Below, one piece after another: positions 51,498 to 60,612 of a stretch of 64,000 nucleotides of DNA. The stretch is taken from contig NZ_KQ948852.1 of the NCBI RefSeq assembly GCF_001514215.1, positions 253,254-317,253 of the forward strand, read 5' to 3'. Each line of letters begins with the position of its first letter. The first letter of the stretch is position 1. This stretch comes from Streptomyces bungoensis. Its GTDB lineage: Bacteria > Actinomycetota > Actinomycetes > Streptomycetales > Streptomycetaceae. The notes under the pieces were generated by a model. The model did not search any database and was not told the DNA's origin. It saw only the letters and a list, made by a program, of their open reading frames with translations. The translations under genes and the position numbers were made by a program.

Positions 51498-52091
51498 TCA
51501 CAGGGCACTGGGGAGCGTCTTCCACAGACAGGGGCGGTCCGGGGCCGCTTTGAGCGCGTCGAGGACCGCCGGGTGCGGTGCGGCGTACAGCACCGGGTGG
51601 TCCAGCTCACCGGACGCGAGGTCCGGGATCCAGGCGAGCCGCTCGCCGTCCAGGGAGAACCGCGCGTCGACACCCGGTCTGTTGCCCCGGGGGTCCTGCC
51701 GGTGCCAGGCCCCGTGGAAGCGCACGGCGACCAGTCCGTGCAGCACATGGCCGCTGCCGTCGTCGCGCGTCAGCCGCTGGTAGCACAGCGCCGTGGGGAT
51801 GTCCTCGGCGCGCAGCAGGGCGGTGAGCGCGTGCGCCTTGGCGTGGCAGATGCCGGTGCGCAGCCGCAGCACGTCCGAGGCGCGCCAGGTGACGCGGGGA
51901 TCGCCGGCATCGGCGGAGTGCGGGATCGTGTCGCGCACGAACTCATAGGCGGCCCGCGCATATTCATACGAGTCGGCTACACCCTCGGCCAGCCGGGCGG
52001 CGGTCTCCCGCACCACGGGGTGCTCGTGATCGATGGCCTCGTCGGCGGTCAGGTACGCGGAGAGGTCGTCGGTGTCCTGGATCGGCTCCAT
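51498..52091 (-). CDS. Transglutaminase-like cysteine peptidase fold protein
   Basis: A 197-residue protein with the transglutaminase core: Cys in GICHAKAHALTALLR (about residue 81), His in VLHGLVAVRFHGAWHR, Asp in RQDPRGN. YEFVRDTIPHSAD is the usual segment before the core. It may act as a peptidase or amidase on small substrates. ATG 52091 is chosen; an upstream GTG at 52118 adds nine residues. Confidence 0.84.
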   Translation of the reverse strand: MEPIQDTDDLSAYLTADEAIDHEHPVVRETAARLAEGVADSYEYARAAYEFVRDTIPHSADAGDPRVTWRASDVLRLRTGICHAKAHALTALLRAEDIPTALCYQRLTRDDGSGHVLHGLVAVRFHGAWHRQDPRGNRPGVDARFSLDGERLAWIPDLASGELDHPVLYAAPHPAVLDALKAAPDRPCLWKTLPSAL

Positions 52092-52168
52092 GCCCGCAGA
52101 GCATAGGAATGCGATCACCCGACAGTCAATGACTTTTCAGGTGACCGCATACCTATGCAGCATGGGGG

Positions 52169-53239
52169 CTAGCGCGCCATCTCCTCCTTGAGCGCGGCCA
52201 CGAACAGGTCGACGTCCTCCTCCGTGGTGTCGAAGGAGCACATCCAGCGGACCACTCCGGCGGTCTCGTCCCAGAAGTAGAAGCGGAACCGCTTCTGCAG
52301 GCGCTCGCTCACGTCGTGCGGCAGCTTCGCGAAGACGCCGTTGGCCTGCACCGGGTAGAGGATCTCCACCCCGTGCACGGCCCGCACGCCCTCCGCCAGC
52401 CGCTGGGCCATCCCGTTGGCGTGGCGGGCGTTGCGCAGCCACAGGTCCTTGGCGAGCAGCGCCTCCAGCTGCACCGATACGAAGCGCATCTTGGAGGCGA
52501 GCTGCATGGACATCTTGCGCAGGTGCTTCATCCGCCGCACCGCGTCCTGCTCGATGACCACCACCGCCTCGCCGAACAGCGCGCCGTTCTTGGTGCCGCC
52601 CAGGGAGAGGATGTCGACGCCGACCGCGTTGGTGAACGTGCGCATCGGCACGTCCAGGGAGGCGGCCGCGTTGGCGATCCGGGAGCCGTCCAGGTGCACC
52701 TTCATGCCGTGCGCGTGGGCGTGCTCGCAGATCGCGCGTATCTCGTCGGGCGTGTAGAGGGTGCCCAGCTCGGTGCTCTGGGTGATCGAGACCACCTGCG
52801 GCATGGCCCGGTGCTCGTCCTCCCAGCCCCACGCCTGCCGGTCGATCAGCTCGGGGGTGAGCTTGCCGTCCGGCGTGGGCACGGTGAGCAGCTTCAGGCC
52901 GCCCATGCGCTCCGGCGCGCCGCCCTCGTCGACGTTGATGTGCGCGCTCTCCGCGCAGATCACCGCGCCCCAGCGGTCGGTGACCGCCTGGAGCGCGACG
53001 ACGTTGGCGCCGGTGCCGTTGAAGACCGGGAACGCCTCCGCGGTGGCGCCGAAGTGGCTGCGGATGATCCGCTGCAGGTTCCCGGTGTAGTCGTCCTCGC
53101 CGTACGCCACCTGGTGCCCGCCGTTGGCGAGGGCGACGGCGGCGAGCACCTCGGGGTGGGCACCCGCGTAGTTGTCACTGGCGAAACCGCGGACCTCGGG
53201 GTCGTGATGACGACGCGCGTCGGTCCTGGGAGGGTTCAC
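52169..53239 (-). CDS. Low-specificity threonine aldolase
   Basis: A 356-residue PLP enzyme of the threonine aldolase group. The cofactor lysine is in LSLGGTKNGALFGEAVV; other marks are FNGTGANVVALQAV, AHINVDEGGA and the phosphate-site HLDGSRIANA. It splits threonine or other beta-hydroxy amino acids to glycine and an aldehyde. The start GTG 53239 overlaps the stop of the upstream SDR gene by four bases (GTGA), so translation is coupled. Last gene of a DUF6421-SDR-aldolase operon. Confidence 0.85.
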   Translation of the reverse strand: MNPPRTDARRHHDPEVRGFASDNYAGAHPEVLAAVALANGGHQVAYGEDDYTGNLQRIIRSHFGATAEAFPVFNGTGANVVALQAVTDRWGAVICAESAHINVDEGGAPERMGGLKLLTVPTPDGKLTPELIDRQAWGWEDEHRAMPQVVSITQSTELGTLYTPDEIRAICEHAHAHGMKVHLDGSRIANAAASLDVPMRTFTNAVGVDILSLGGTKNGALFGEAVVVIEQDAVRRMKHLRKMSMQLASKMRFVSVQLEALLAKDLWLRNARHANGMAQRLAEGVRAVHGVEILYPVQANGVFAKLPHDVSERLQKRFRFYFWDETAGVVRWMCSFDTTEEDVDLFVAALKEEMAR

Positions 53240-54033
53240 GGCTTCTCGGTCAGCCACAGACGGTTTCCGTTCACTTCGGCGGCGGGCTTGCTCCAGACGC
53301 CCTCGACGGCCTCGGCCAGGTCCTTGACGTCCGTGAAGCCCGCGAACTTCGCGTTGGGGCGTTCGGCGCGCATCGCGTCGTGCACCAGCGCCTTCACCAC
53401 CAGGATCGTAGCCGCCGACGTCGGCCCCTCGGGGCCCCCGGCCTTGCGGAAGTAGTCGGCCAGGGCCAGCGTCCACGCCTCGGCGGCGGCCTTGGCCGCG
53501 GAGTACGCGGCGTTGCCCGCGGTCGGCCTGCTCGCGCCGGCCGCGCTGATCAGGACGTACCGGCCCCGGTCACTGCGCTGCAGCGCCTCGTGGAAGGCCA
53601 GCGAGGTGTGCTGCACGGTCTTGACCAGCAGCAGCTCCAGGAAGTCCCAGTCGTCCAGGCTGGTCTTGGTGAAGGTCTCGCTGCCGCGCCAGCCGCCGAC
53701 CAGGTGCACGAGCCCGTCCACCCGGCCGAAGTCCTTCTCGATGTGGGCGGCCCAGTCCCGGGTGGACTGCAGGTCGAGCAGGTCCACCGTGTCACCGATG
53801 ACGCTGGCGCCGCCGGACGCGTAGCGGGCCGCGTCCACGGCCTCCGACAGCCGCTGCGGGTCGTTGTCCGCCCCCACGACGGTCGCGCCGGCCTCGGCCA
53901 GCCGCAGCAGCGCCGCGCGCCCGGCGGGCCCGCCCGCACCGGCGACCGCGATCACCGCACCGCTGAGCGCCCCGTTGGCCCCGTTCCCCATGGTCTTCCC
54001 CTTCAGCGCAGTGTTCTGGACGCGGTCGCTCAC
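53236..54033 (-). CDS. SDR family NAD(P)-dependent oxidoreductase
   Basis: A 265-residue short-chain dehydrogenase. The nucleotide motif is atypical: AVAGAGGPAGRAALLRLAEAG in place of TGxxxGxG, with Asp in GADND; the catalytic Ser-Tyr-Lys appear in LISAAGAS and NAAYSAAKAAAEAW. It lies between DUF6421 and threonine aldolase, overlapping each by four bases. The substrate may be an aldehyde or hydroxy compound linked to the aldolase reaction, which is inference. Confidence 0.84.
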   Translation of the reverse strand: MSDRVQNTALKGKTMGNGANGALSGAVIAVAGAGGPAGRAALLRLAEAGATVVGADNDPQRLSEAVDAARYASGGASVIGDTVDLLDLQSTRDWAAHIEKDFGRVDGLVHLVGGWRGSETFTKTSLDDWDFLELLLVKTVQHTSLAFHEALQRSDRGRYVLISAAGASRPTAGNAAYSAAKAAAEAWTLALADYFRKAGGPEGPTSAATILVVKALVHDAMRAERPNAKFAGFTDVKDLAEAVEGVWSKPAAEVNGNRLWLTEKP

Positions 54034-55427
54034 GCGGCGATCCGCTCGGCACCGTCCGCCGTGATGCCCTTGGTGGAGGCGATCACGTTCTTCAGCTTCT
54101 TGGACAGGGCCTCATAGAACATGCTGAGCGGAAACTCGTCCGGAAGCACGTCGTCCACGAGCTTGCGCGGCGGCTGCGTCAGGTCCAGGGCGTCCGGGCC
54201 CTTCGCCCACTTCGAGCCGGGGTGCGGGGCGAGGTAGGCCGACACCAGCTCGTAGCCGGCGAACCAGTGCACGAGCTTGGGGCGGTCGATGCCGTCGCGG
54301 TACAGCTTCTCGATCTCGGCGCACAGCTGGTTGGTGACCTGCGGGGCGCGCTCCCAGTCGATGGCGAGCTTGTTGTCGGTCCAGCGGACGACGTCGTGCT
54401 TGTGCAGGTAGGCGAAGAGCAGCTGGCCGCCGAGGCCGTCGTAGTTGCGGTTGCGGTCGCCCGTCACCGGGAAGCGGAACATCCGGTCGAAGAGCACCGC
54501 GTACTGCACGTCACGGGCCTGCGGGACGCCGTCCGCCTGGAGCTTCACCGCCTCCTTGAAGGCGGTGAGGTCGCAGCGCAGCTCCTCCAGGCCGTACATC
54601 CAGAACGGCTGGCGCTGCTTGATCATGAACGGGTCGAACGGCAGGTCGCCGTGGCTGTGGGTGCGGTCGTGGACCATGTCCCACAGCACGAAGGCCTCTT
54701 CGCAGCGCTTCTGGTCGTGGACCATCGCGGCGATGTCCTCGGGCAGCTGGAGGCCCAGGAGCTCGACGGCCGCCTCGGTGACGCGGCGGAAGCGGGCGGC
54801 TTCGCGGTCGCAGAAGATGCCACCCCAGGAGAAACGTTCCGGCGCCTCGCGCACGGCGATGGTCTCCGGGAAGAGCACCGCGGAGTTGGTGTCGTAGCCG
54901 GACGTGAAGTCCTCGAACGTGATGCCGCAGAAGAGCGGGTTGTCGTACCGGGTGCGCTCCAGCTCGGCCAGCCACTCGGGCCAGACCATCCGCAGCACGA
55001 CCGCCTCGAGGTTGCGGTCCGGGTTGCCGTTCTGCGTGTACATCGGGAAGACGACCAGGTGCTGCAGGCCGTCCGCGCGGTTCGCGGCGGGCTGGAAGGC
55101 CAGCAGGGAGTCCAGGAAGTCCGGCACCGCGAAGCCGCCCTCGGCCCAGCGGCGCAGGTCCCGCAGCAGGGCCTCGTGGTAGGCGGCGTCGTGCGGGAGC
55201 AGCGGGGAGAGCCGCTCGACCGCGTCGACGACACGCTCCACGGCCGCCACGGCGTCGGCCTGCCGCGGGGCGCCCTCGGCGTCGAAGTCGATCGATCCGT
55301 CCTTCGACTGCCATGGCCGGATCTGCTCCACGGCATCCTTGAGCACGGCCCAGGCCGGGTGCTCAACCACCCTGGTCAGCGAAGGAACCTGCTCCTCCGT
55401 AGCCGCCTGCACAAGAATTTCCGTCAT
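54030..55427 (-). CDS. DUF6421 family protein
   Basis: A 465-residue cytoplasmic protein of a conserved actinobacterial family of unknown function. Notable are a His/Asp-rich segment MVHDRTHSHGDLPFDPF, a cysteine in IFCDREAARFRRV, and KQRQPFWMYGLEELRCDL, which look like a metal or substrate site. The sequence has no signal peptide or membrane segment. GGAGGATGGGAC supports the start at 55427. First gene of a three-gene operon with an SDR and threonine aldolase, joined by GTGA overlaps. Confidence 0.85.
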   Translation of the reverse strand: MTEILVQAATEEQVPSLTRVVEHPAWAVLKDAVEQIRPWQSKDGSIDFDAEGAPRQADAVAAVERVVDAVERLSPLLPHDAAYHEALLRDLRRWAEGGFAVPDFLDSLLAFQPAANRADGLQHLVVFPMYTQNGNPDRNLEAVVLRMVWPEWLAELERTRYDNPLFCGITFEDFTSGYDTNSAVLFPETIAVREAPERFSWGGIFCDREAARFRRVTEAAVELLGLQLPEDIAAMVHDQKRCEEAFVLWDMVHDRTHSHGDLPFDPFMIKQRQPFWMYGLEELRCDLTAFKEAVKLQADGVPQARDVQYAVLFDRMFRFPVTGDRNRNYDGLGGQLLFAYLHKHDVVRWTDNKLAIDWERAPQVTNQLCAEIEKLYRDGIDRPKLVHWFAGYELVSAYLAPHPGSKWAKGPDALDLTQPPRKLVDDVLPDEFPLSMFYEALSKKLKNVIASTKGITADGAERIAA

Positions 55428-55832
55428 GTCCCATCCTCCACAGGAGAACCTCGCGTATGGACACCGTATGCATACCCCGTTTCTCCCAGCAAGAGGCAGC
55501 GCGGGAAATTATTCTGCCCACCCCCTTGGTCACCGCTGTTTTTCCTGTGTGAAACCGTGACGACGGTCACTTTCGCCGCAGCGAGGGGGAGCGCGGGGCC
55601 GGACCGGACACCGATCGGATCCGGCCGGTCAACGACGCGGGGACTCGCCCACGCCCGGGTGACCGAGGTGGTGACGCGGGCCAGGCACCGCACGCCCGTG
55701 CGCCGATCCCCTCCCGCAGGTGCGGGTTCATCGCGGGACCCGGCCATTAGGCTGCGAGCCTGCCGCGCGGACGACGACGTACCGCCGTCGTCCGCCGGCG
55801 CCGAGCCGCCGTCGACGGAAGCGAGTTGAACC
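55428..55832. other. Divergent intergenic region with short repeats
   Basis: About 400 bases between the DUF6421 operon and the glycerophosphodiesterase gene. CGTATG occurs at 55454-55459 and 55465-55470 (11-bp period), the second inside the palindrome GTATGCATAC (55466-55475), 27 to 50 bases upstream of the DUF6421 start. The rest is GC-rich with an AT-rich patch near 55505. No convincing gene is seen; open frames lack conserved motifs. Confidence 0.45.
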
Positions 55833-56516
55833 TTGAACTTCCTTACCATCGGTCACCGCGGGGTCATGGGTGTCGAGCCCGAGAACACCCTTCGTTCCTT
55901 CGTCGCCGCGCAAGCGGCCGGCCTCGACCTGATCGAACTCGACCTGCACCTGAGCAAGGACGGCGCCCTGGTCGTCATGCACGACACGGAGGTGGACCGC
56001 ACGACCGACGGCACCGGCCCGATCGCCGAGAAGACGCTCGCGGAGCTGCGTGCCCTGGACGCGGGCCGCGGCGAGCGGGTGCCGGTGTTCGAGGAGGTCC
56101 TGGACGCGGTGCGGTCGCCGCTGCAGGCGGAGATCAAGGACGTGGCGGCGGCCCGGGCGCTGGCCGAGGTCATGCACCGGCGGGACCTGGTCTCCCGGGT
56201 GGAGGTGTCCTCCTTCCACGACGAGGCGGTCGCCGAGATCGCCCGGCTGGTGCCGGGCGTGCGCACCGCGCTGGTCGCGAGCCGCTACGGCACCGACGTG
56301 GTGGAGCGGGCCAGGGCGGTGGGCGCCGCGACCGTCTGCCTCAACATCCGGCGGCTGACCCTGGAGGTCGTCGAGCACGCGCGCGCGGCCGACCTGAAGA
56401 TCATCGGCTGGGTGGTGAACACGCAGGACCACCTGCGGCTGGTCCGCGCGCTGGGGCTGGACGGGGCGACGACCGACTTCCCCGAGATCAAGCGCACGGG
56501 CCGCTTCACGGCCTGA
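55833..56516 (+). CDS. Glycerophosphodiester phosphodiesterase
   Basis: A 227-residue TIM-barrel phosphodiesterase that releases glycerol 3-phosphate from deacylated phospholipids. Motifs: GHRGVMGVEPENT (catalytic His and the metal Glu), ELDLHLSKDGALVVMHDTEV (Glu, Asp and second His). The start is TTG at 55833; no ATG or GTG gives the complete N-terminus. It faces a GNAT gene convergently, with four bases between stops. Confidence 0.9.
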   Translation: MNFLTIGHRGVMGVEPENTLRSFVAAQAAGLDLIELDLHLSKDGALVVMHDTEVDRTTDGTGPIAEKTLAELRALDAGRGERVPVFEEVLDAVRSPLQAEIKDVAAARALAEVMHRRDLVSRVEVSSFHDEAVAEIARLVPGVRTALVASRYGTDVVERARAVGAATVCLNIRRLTLEVVEHARAADLKIIGWVVNTQDHLRLVRALGLDGATTDFPEIKRTGRFTA

Positions 56517-56520
56517 GCCG

Positions 56521-57060
56521 TCAGGCCAGTTCCTTGACCAGCAGCTCGAACCGCAGGTCGTCGCGGCGCGGAACGCCGAAGCGCTCGTCGCCGTACGGGA
56601 ACGGCGTCGTCCGTCCCGTACGGCGGTAGCCGCGGCGCTCGTACCAGGCGATGAGGTCGTCGCGCACCGAGATCACGGTCATGTGCATCTCGGTGACGCC
56701 CCACGCCGCACGGGCCTGCCGCTCCGCCTCCGCGATGACCGTCCTGCCCAGGCCCGCGCCCTGCAGGGTGGGGCTGACCGCGAACATCCCGAAGTAGGCG
56801 TGGTCGCCGCGGTGCTCGAGCTGGCAGCAGGCGACGATGCCACCGTCCTGCTCGACGACCAGCAGCCGGCTGTCGGACGACCTGATGACCTCCAGCACAC
56901 CCTCCGGGTCGGTCCGCTGCCCCTCCAGGATGTCCGCCTCGGTGGTCCAACCGGCCCGGCTGCTCTCGCCCCGGTACGCCGACTCGACCAGCGCGACGAG
57001 TGCGTCCACGTCGGCCTCGGTGGCATCACGGAAGGTCAGTCGGGTGGCGGTGGTGTCCAT
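56521..57060 (-). CDS. GNAT family N-acetyltransferase
   Basis: A 179-residue acetyltransferase. The acetyl-CoA motif is GMFAVSPTLQGAGLGRTVIA (Q-x-x-G-x-G form) and the C-terminal WYERRGYRRTG is typical. Acceptor unknown. ATG 57060; the upstream 69 bases before the divergent VOC gene hold the promoters. Confidence 0.88.
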   Translation of the reverse strand: MDTTATRLTFRDATEADVDALVALVESAYRGESSRAGWTTEADILEGQRTDPEGVLEVIRSSDSRLLVVEQDGGIVACCQLEHRGDHAYFGMFAVSPTLQGAGLGRTVIAEAERQARAAWGVTEMHMTVISVRDDLIAWYERRGYRRTGRTTPFPYGDERFGVPRRDDLRFELLVKELA

Positions 57061-57129
57061 GGAGCGGTCTCCGATCTCGTGCGCGGCTGAGCGTGGTCGA
57101 GGGTAACCCTGCCACTAGAGTCCGGATGC

Positions 57130-57522
57130 ATGGTGCACGTACTCAGCAGCCGGACACTTCTCCACCCCACCGACCCGGAACGCTCCCGCGCCTTCTACGG
57201 GGAGCAGCTCGGCCTCGCCGTCTACCGCGAGTTCGGCACGGGCCCCGAGCGCGGGACCGTCTACTTCCTCGGCGGAGGCTTCCTGGAGGTCTCCGGCCGT
57301 TCCGACACCCCGCCCTCACCGGCGCTGCAGCTCTGGCTCCAGGTCGAGGACGTGACCGGCGCCCACGAGGAACTGCGCGCCAAGGACGTCGCGATCGCCC
57401 GGCCACCGGTGCGGGAGCCCTGGGGCCTGATCGAGATGTGGATCACCGACCCGGACGGCACCCGCATCGTCCTGGTGGAGGTGCCCGCCGACCATCCGAT
57501 GCGGTACCGGCCGGGGATCTGA
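57130..57522 (+). CDS. VOC superfamily protein (glyoxalase-like)
   Basis: A 130-residue protein of two beta-alpha-beta-beta-beta modules. LSSRTLLHPTDPERSRAFYGEQLG and the C-terminal WGLIEMWITDPDGTRIVLVE are diagnostic. His 12-like and Glu residues may bind a divalent metal; related to glyoxalase I, dioxygenases and bleomycin resistance proteins. Function unassigned. ATG 57130. Confidence 0.86.
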   Translation: MVHVLSSRTLLHPTDPERSRAFYGEQLGLAVYREFGTGPERGTVYFLGGGFLEVSGRSDTPPSPALQLWLQVEDVTGAHEELRAKDVAIARPPVREPWGLIEMWITDPDGTRIVLVEVPADHPMRYRPGI

Positions 57523-57553
57523 ACGCCGGTACGCGGGCCGTTCGCCACGCCGC

Positions 57554-58219
57554 TCAGGCGCGCAGCGCGCCCATGCGGCCTTCCAGGCGGCCGAGGAGGT
57601 CGGCCAGGAGGGTGGCCAGTTCGGTCTGGCCGTCGGTGGAGAGGACGGAGAGCACCGCGGTCTCGTAGGCGAGTTGCTCGGGCAGGATGCCGTCCACGAG
57701 GTCGCGGCCGGAGTCGGTGAGGCGGACGTGGGCGACGCGGCGGTCGCGGGTGTCCCCGCGCCGCTCGACCAGTCCGCGTTCGGTCAGCTGCTTGAGCCGC
57801 TTGGTGACCGCCGCCCCGGAGGAGAAGGTCTCCCGGGCCAGTTCGCCGGGAGTGAGTTCGTGGCCGGTGCGGCGCAGGGCGCCGAGGAGGTCGAACTCGG
57901 CGCGGCTGAGCCCGGCCCGGCGCAGCGGGGCGTCCTCGGCCTGCTGGAGGAGGGCGGCGCAGCGGTTGATCCGGCCGATGACCTCCATGGGCCCGGTGTT
58001 CAGTTCGGGGTGCACGGCCCGCCACTGCGTGACGACCGCGGCGACGGTGTCGTCGGGGGCGGCGGGGGCCCGGCCCTCGCGCGCGGGACCCGGCCCGGCC
58101 TCGGCGCCACCGGCCCCGGAGCGGGTCTCGGATGGGCCGTTCGGTGCCGTTCCCGCCGGGGCCGGGCGGACGCCGGGCTGGGCGTCCTCGGCTGTCGGTC
58201 GTCCGTTCGTCGGCGTCAT
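57554..58219 (-). CDS. MarR family transcriptional regulator
   Basis: A 221-residue MarR regulator with an unusually long disordered N-terminal 75 residues rich in Pro/Gly. Winged helix: LTPGELARETFSSGAAVTKRLKQL, wing RRGDTRDRRVAHVRLT. Its ATG overlaps the upstream FUSC gene stop by four bases (ATGA), so it is translationally coupled to it. It probably represses the operon through the palindrome at 59901. Confidence 0.86.
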   Translation of the reverse strand: MTPTNGRPTAEDAQPGVRPAPAGTAPNGPSETRSGAGGAEAGPGPAREGRAPAAPDDTVAAVVTQWRAVHPELNTGPMEVIGRINRCAALLQQAEDAPLRRAGLSRAEFDLLGALRRTGHELTPGELARETFSSGAAVTKRLKQLTERGLVERRGDTRDRRVAHVRLTDSGRDLVDGILPEQLAYETAVLSVLSTDGQTELATLLADLLGRLEGRMGALRA

Positions 58220-59880
58220 GGCCGTGCGTCCTCCGTCGTCCTGCCCGTGTCCCGCCGAAGCGGCGCGAGCCCCTGGCGTCGTACCGTCGCGGCGAGCGTA
58301 CGGTGTCCGGACTGCTCGGTGAGAACGACCCGCTCCTCGGGCAGCGCGCGCTGCCACCACTCCCCCGCCGCCGCGTCGGCCGTGGCGCGCAGATCGACCA
58401 GGGCCGCGGCGAGAGCGCGGCGCGCGGTCTCCAGGGCGCGGGGTGCCGGGTGGGGTTCGGCGAGCAGGCGGGCGGCGTCCTCCCGGGCGCGGTCCGCCGC
58501 GGCGAGCGTCCGCTCGAGACGGTCGCCGCTGCGCCGGTTGGTGACGGCGACGGCGGCGACGAAGCCGACCACGGCCCCTACGAGGGTGTCCAGGACGCGC
58601 TCGGTGATCAGCGAACCGGGGTCCTGGACGCGGCCGAACTCGGTGATGAGCAGGGCCATCGGCGTGACGCAGACGGTGCCCAGCCAGTAGTTGCGGCCGA
58701 TGAGCGCCTCGGCGCCGAAGTTGAAGGCCACGCAGCTCAGCACCAGGACCGCGGGGTGGAGATGGACGAGCGGGACGACGGCGGCGAAGACGAGGACGCC
58801 GGCCAGGTTGCCGACGACGCGCTGGATGCTCCTCCTCCAGGTGAGGGTGAGGTTGGCCTGGTAGAGGGAGGCGGCGGTGACCAGGGCCCAGTAGGGGCGG
58901 CCGACACCGAGGGCCAGGGTGGCGTAGCCGGCGAGGGCGCTGCCGAGCGCGGTACGGGCGGCGAGGGGGGCGAGCGGTGCGAGCCGGTGCCGCAGCGAAC
59001 GGCGCGGGACGGCGAGCTCGGTGTCCACGCCGAGCAGCTCGTCGGCCGACTCGCGCGGGGCCTCCACCTCGGGGATCCGGCCGGTGCCGCGCAGGCCGCG
59101 GGCCCAGCCGCGCAGCCGCTCCGGGTCGGTGTCGGCGGGCGCGGCGAGGGCCACCTCGGCGCGGACCAGGAGCTGTTCGAGGGCGCGCCGGGTGCGGTCG
59201 GGGCGGGTACCCGGGGTGAGCAGGGACTGCCAGGCGGTGTGCACGGCGGCGGCCGTCGCGGCACGGGCCTTGCCGTGGCCCTCCCCGGTGCCGCCCGTGG
59301 CGGCGTACGCGGCGGCGGCGTCCAGGGCCTGCGCGGTGGCGCGGCGCTCCGGGCCGTGCGGGCGCAGCAGTCCGGGCGCCATGCCGACCAGCCAGGCCCA
59401 GGCGCCCGCCAGCAGGGCGAGACCGACGTGGCCGGGCACCTGGCCCAGGTGCTGCGGCGCGAACAGGGAGGCCGAGCTGATGAAGGTGAGCACCACGTTC
59501 CCGGGCGGCCCGATACGGGTGGCGTCGCACAAGGCCTTCTGCGCGGCCGCCATGAGGGCGCCGACGGTGACCAGGACGACGGCGTCGCCGGTGAGCGAGG
59601 CGGCCAGCAGGGAGACGGCGAGACCGCCGACCATGCCGAGCACCACCCAGGCGAGGGCGCGGGCCCGGGCGGCGTACGGCCGGTTGTGGGCGTAGAGCGC
59701 GCACAGCGAGCCCGCCATCGTGTACATGGCCAGATCGAGCCGGCCGAGCGCCAGCAGGAGCAGGTTGGGCGGGGCGACGGAGGCGACCACGCTCAGCGCG
59801 GGCTTGAACCAGATGTCGGCGGGCCGCCCGAGGCGGAGCACCCCGGCCAGGGGAAGACGGAGTCGGGTCGCAGGGATCAT
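58216..59880 (-). CDS. FUSC family (aromatic acid exporter-like) membrane protein
   Basis: A 554-residue membrane protein with two blocks of about six hydrophobic segments separated by a soluble stretch (about 190-290), and a second FUSC_2-type block RRSIQRVVGNLAGVLVFAAV. It is the AaeB/YccS-like efflux architecture, exporting aromatic carboxylates or similar compounds. The C-terminal 90 residues are soluble. Operon with the MarR gene by ATGA overlap, with an operator at the start. Confidence 0.85.
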   Translation of the reverse strand: MIPATRLRLPLAGVLRLGRPADIWFKPALSVVASVAPPNLLLLALGRLDLAMYTMAGSLCALYAHNRPYAARARALAWVVLGMVGGLAVSLLAASLTGDAVVLVTVGALMAAAQKALCDATRIGPPGNVVLTFISSASLFAPQHLGQVPGHVGLALLAGAWAWLVGMAPGLLRPHGPERRATAQALDAAAAYAATGGTGEGHGKARAATAAAVHTAWQSLLTPGTRPDRTRRALEQLLVRAEVALAAPADTDPERLRGWARGLRGTGRIPEVEAPRESADELLGVDTELAVPRRSLRHRLAPLAPLAARTALGSALAGYATLALGVGRPYWALVTAASLYQANLTLTWRRSIQRVVGNLAGVLVFAAVVPLVHLHPAVLVLSCVAFNFGAEALIGRNYWLGTVCVTPMALLITEFGRVQDPGSLITERVLDTLVGAVVGFVAAVAVTNRRSGDRLERTLAAADRAREDAARLLAEPHPAPRALETARRALAAALVDLRATADAAAGEWWQRALPEERVVLTEQSGHRTLAATVRRQGLAPLRRDTGRTTEDARP

Positions 59881-59900
59881 AGGACTAATTTAGCATGTGT

Positions 59901-59912
59901 TTTACAAGTAAA
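59901..59912. promoter_or_regulatory. MarR operator upstream of FUSC gene
   Basis: TTTAC-AA-GTAAA with a wider symmetric context (TGTTT on the left, AAACA on the right), 21 to 32 bases upstream of the start codon at 59880. The AT-rich palindrome is like MarR-type operators. Confidence 0.6.
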
Positions 59913-60051
59913 CATTCCGGCGGTCCTGTCGCTCACCTGCTGTGCTCCGCCGAGTGCTCCCCGTGTACACCCTTGCGCTCGCGTGCGCACCGCGGGCCCT
60001 GGGCATCGCATCCCTCGACCGACCGACCGACCGTCGGAGGGGGTGGCACGC

Positions 60052-60612
60052 GTGCACGGACCGGCTTGGCCGGCCTGGCTGCTGGTCGCGCTGTGCGCGG
60101 CGACCGGCGCCTACTGCCTGCTGCGGATGCGCAGTGGTGTCGAGGAGCAGCGCCGCTCGGCGGGCGGGGAGGCGCTGATGGGGTTCGGCATGGCCGCGAT
60201 GGCCGTGCCCGCCGCGGCGTTCACTCCGCCGGGCTGGGCGTGGCCGCTGTACGCGGCCGTGTTCGGGGCGGCGGCTCTGCGCACCCTGCGGGCGGCCCGC
60301 GACAGCCTTCACCATCTGCACCACCTGGTGGGGACGGCGGCGATGGTCTACATGTCCCTCGCCATGGCCGCCTCGCCCGCCACCCACCACCACACGCACC
60401 CCGGCACCGGTGTGCCACTGGTGACGGGCGCGCTCCTGGCCTACTTCACCGGGTACGTCCTGCTGTCCGGAGCCCGCCTGGTGCCCGCCGCCGTCACGTC
60501 GGGCGGGGGGCGTCCGCCGGGCGCGGTGCGCTGGGGGGACCGTCCGGAACTGGCCAGGGCCTGCCGGCTCTCGATGGGGATCGGCATGGTCGCCATGCTG
60601 CTGACGATGTGA
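60052..60612 (+). CDS. DUF5134 domain membrane protein
   Basis: A 186-residue protein with about five membrane segments. His-rich turns LHHLHHLVG and ASPATHHHTH suggest a metal-binding site between segments. This matches the actinobacterial DUF5134 family, which is often near copper or cytochrome genes, though none is here. GGAGGGG supports GTG 60052 at a 9-base gap; GTG 60043 is too near the ribosome site. Function unknown. Confidence 0.8.
   Translation: MHGPAWPAWLLVALCAATGAYCLLRMRSGVEEQRRSAGGEALMGFGMAAMAVPAAAFTPPGWAWPLYAAVFGAAALRTLRAARDSLHHLHHLVGTAAMVYMSLAMAASPATHHHTHPGTGVPLVTGALLAYFTGYVLLSGARLVPAAVTSGGGRPPGAVRWGDRPELARACRLSMGIGMVAMLLTM

Noticed and set aside
55424..55849. 141-residue minus-strand frame over the 405-base gap upstream of DUF6421
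   Set aside because: Low-complexity composition and overlap with the promoter elements; no family.
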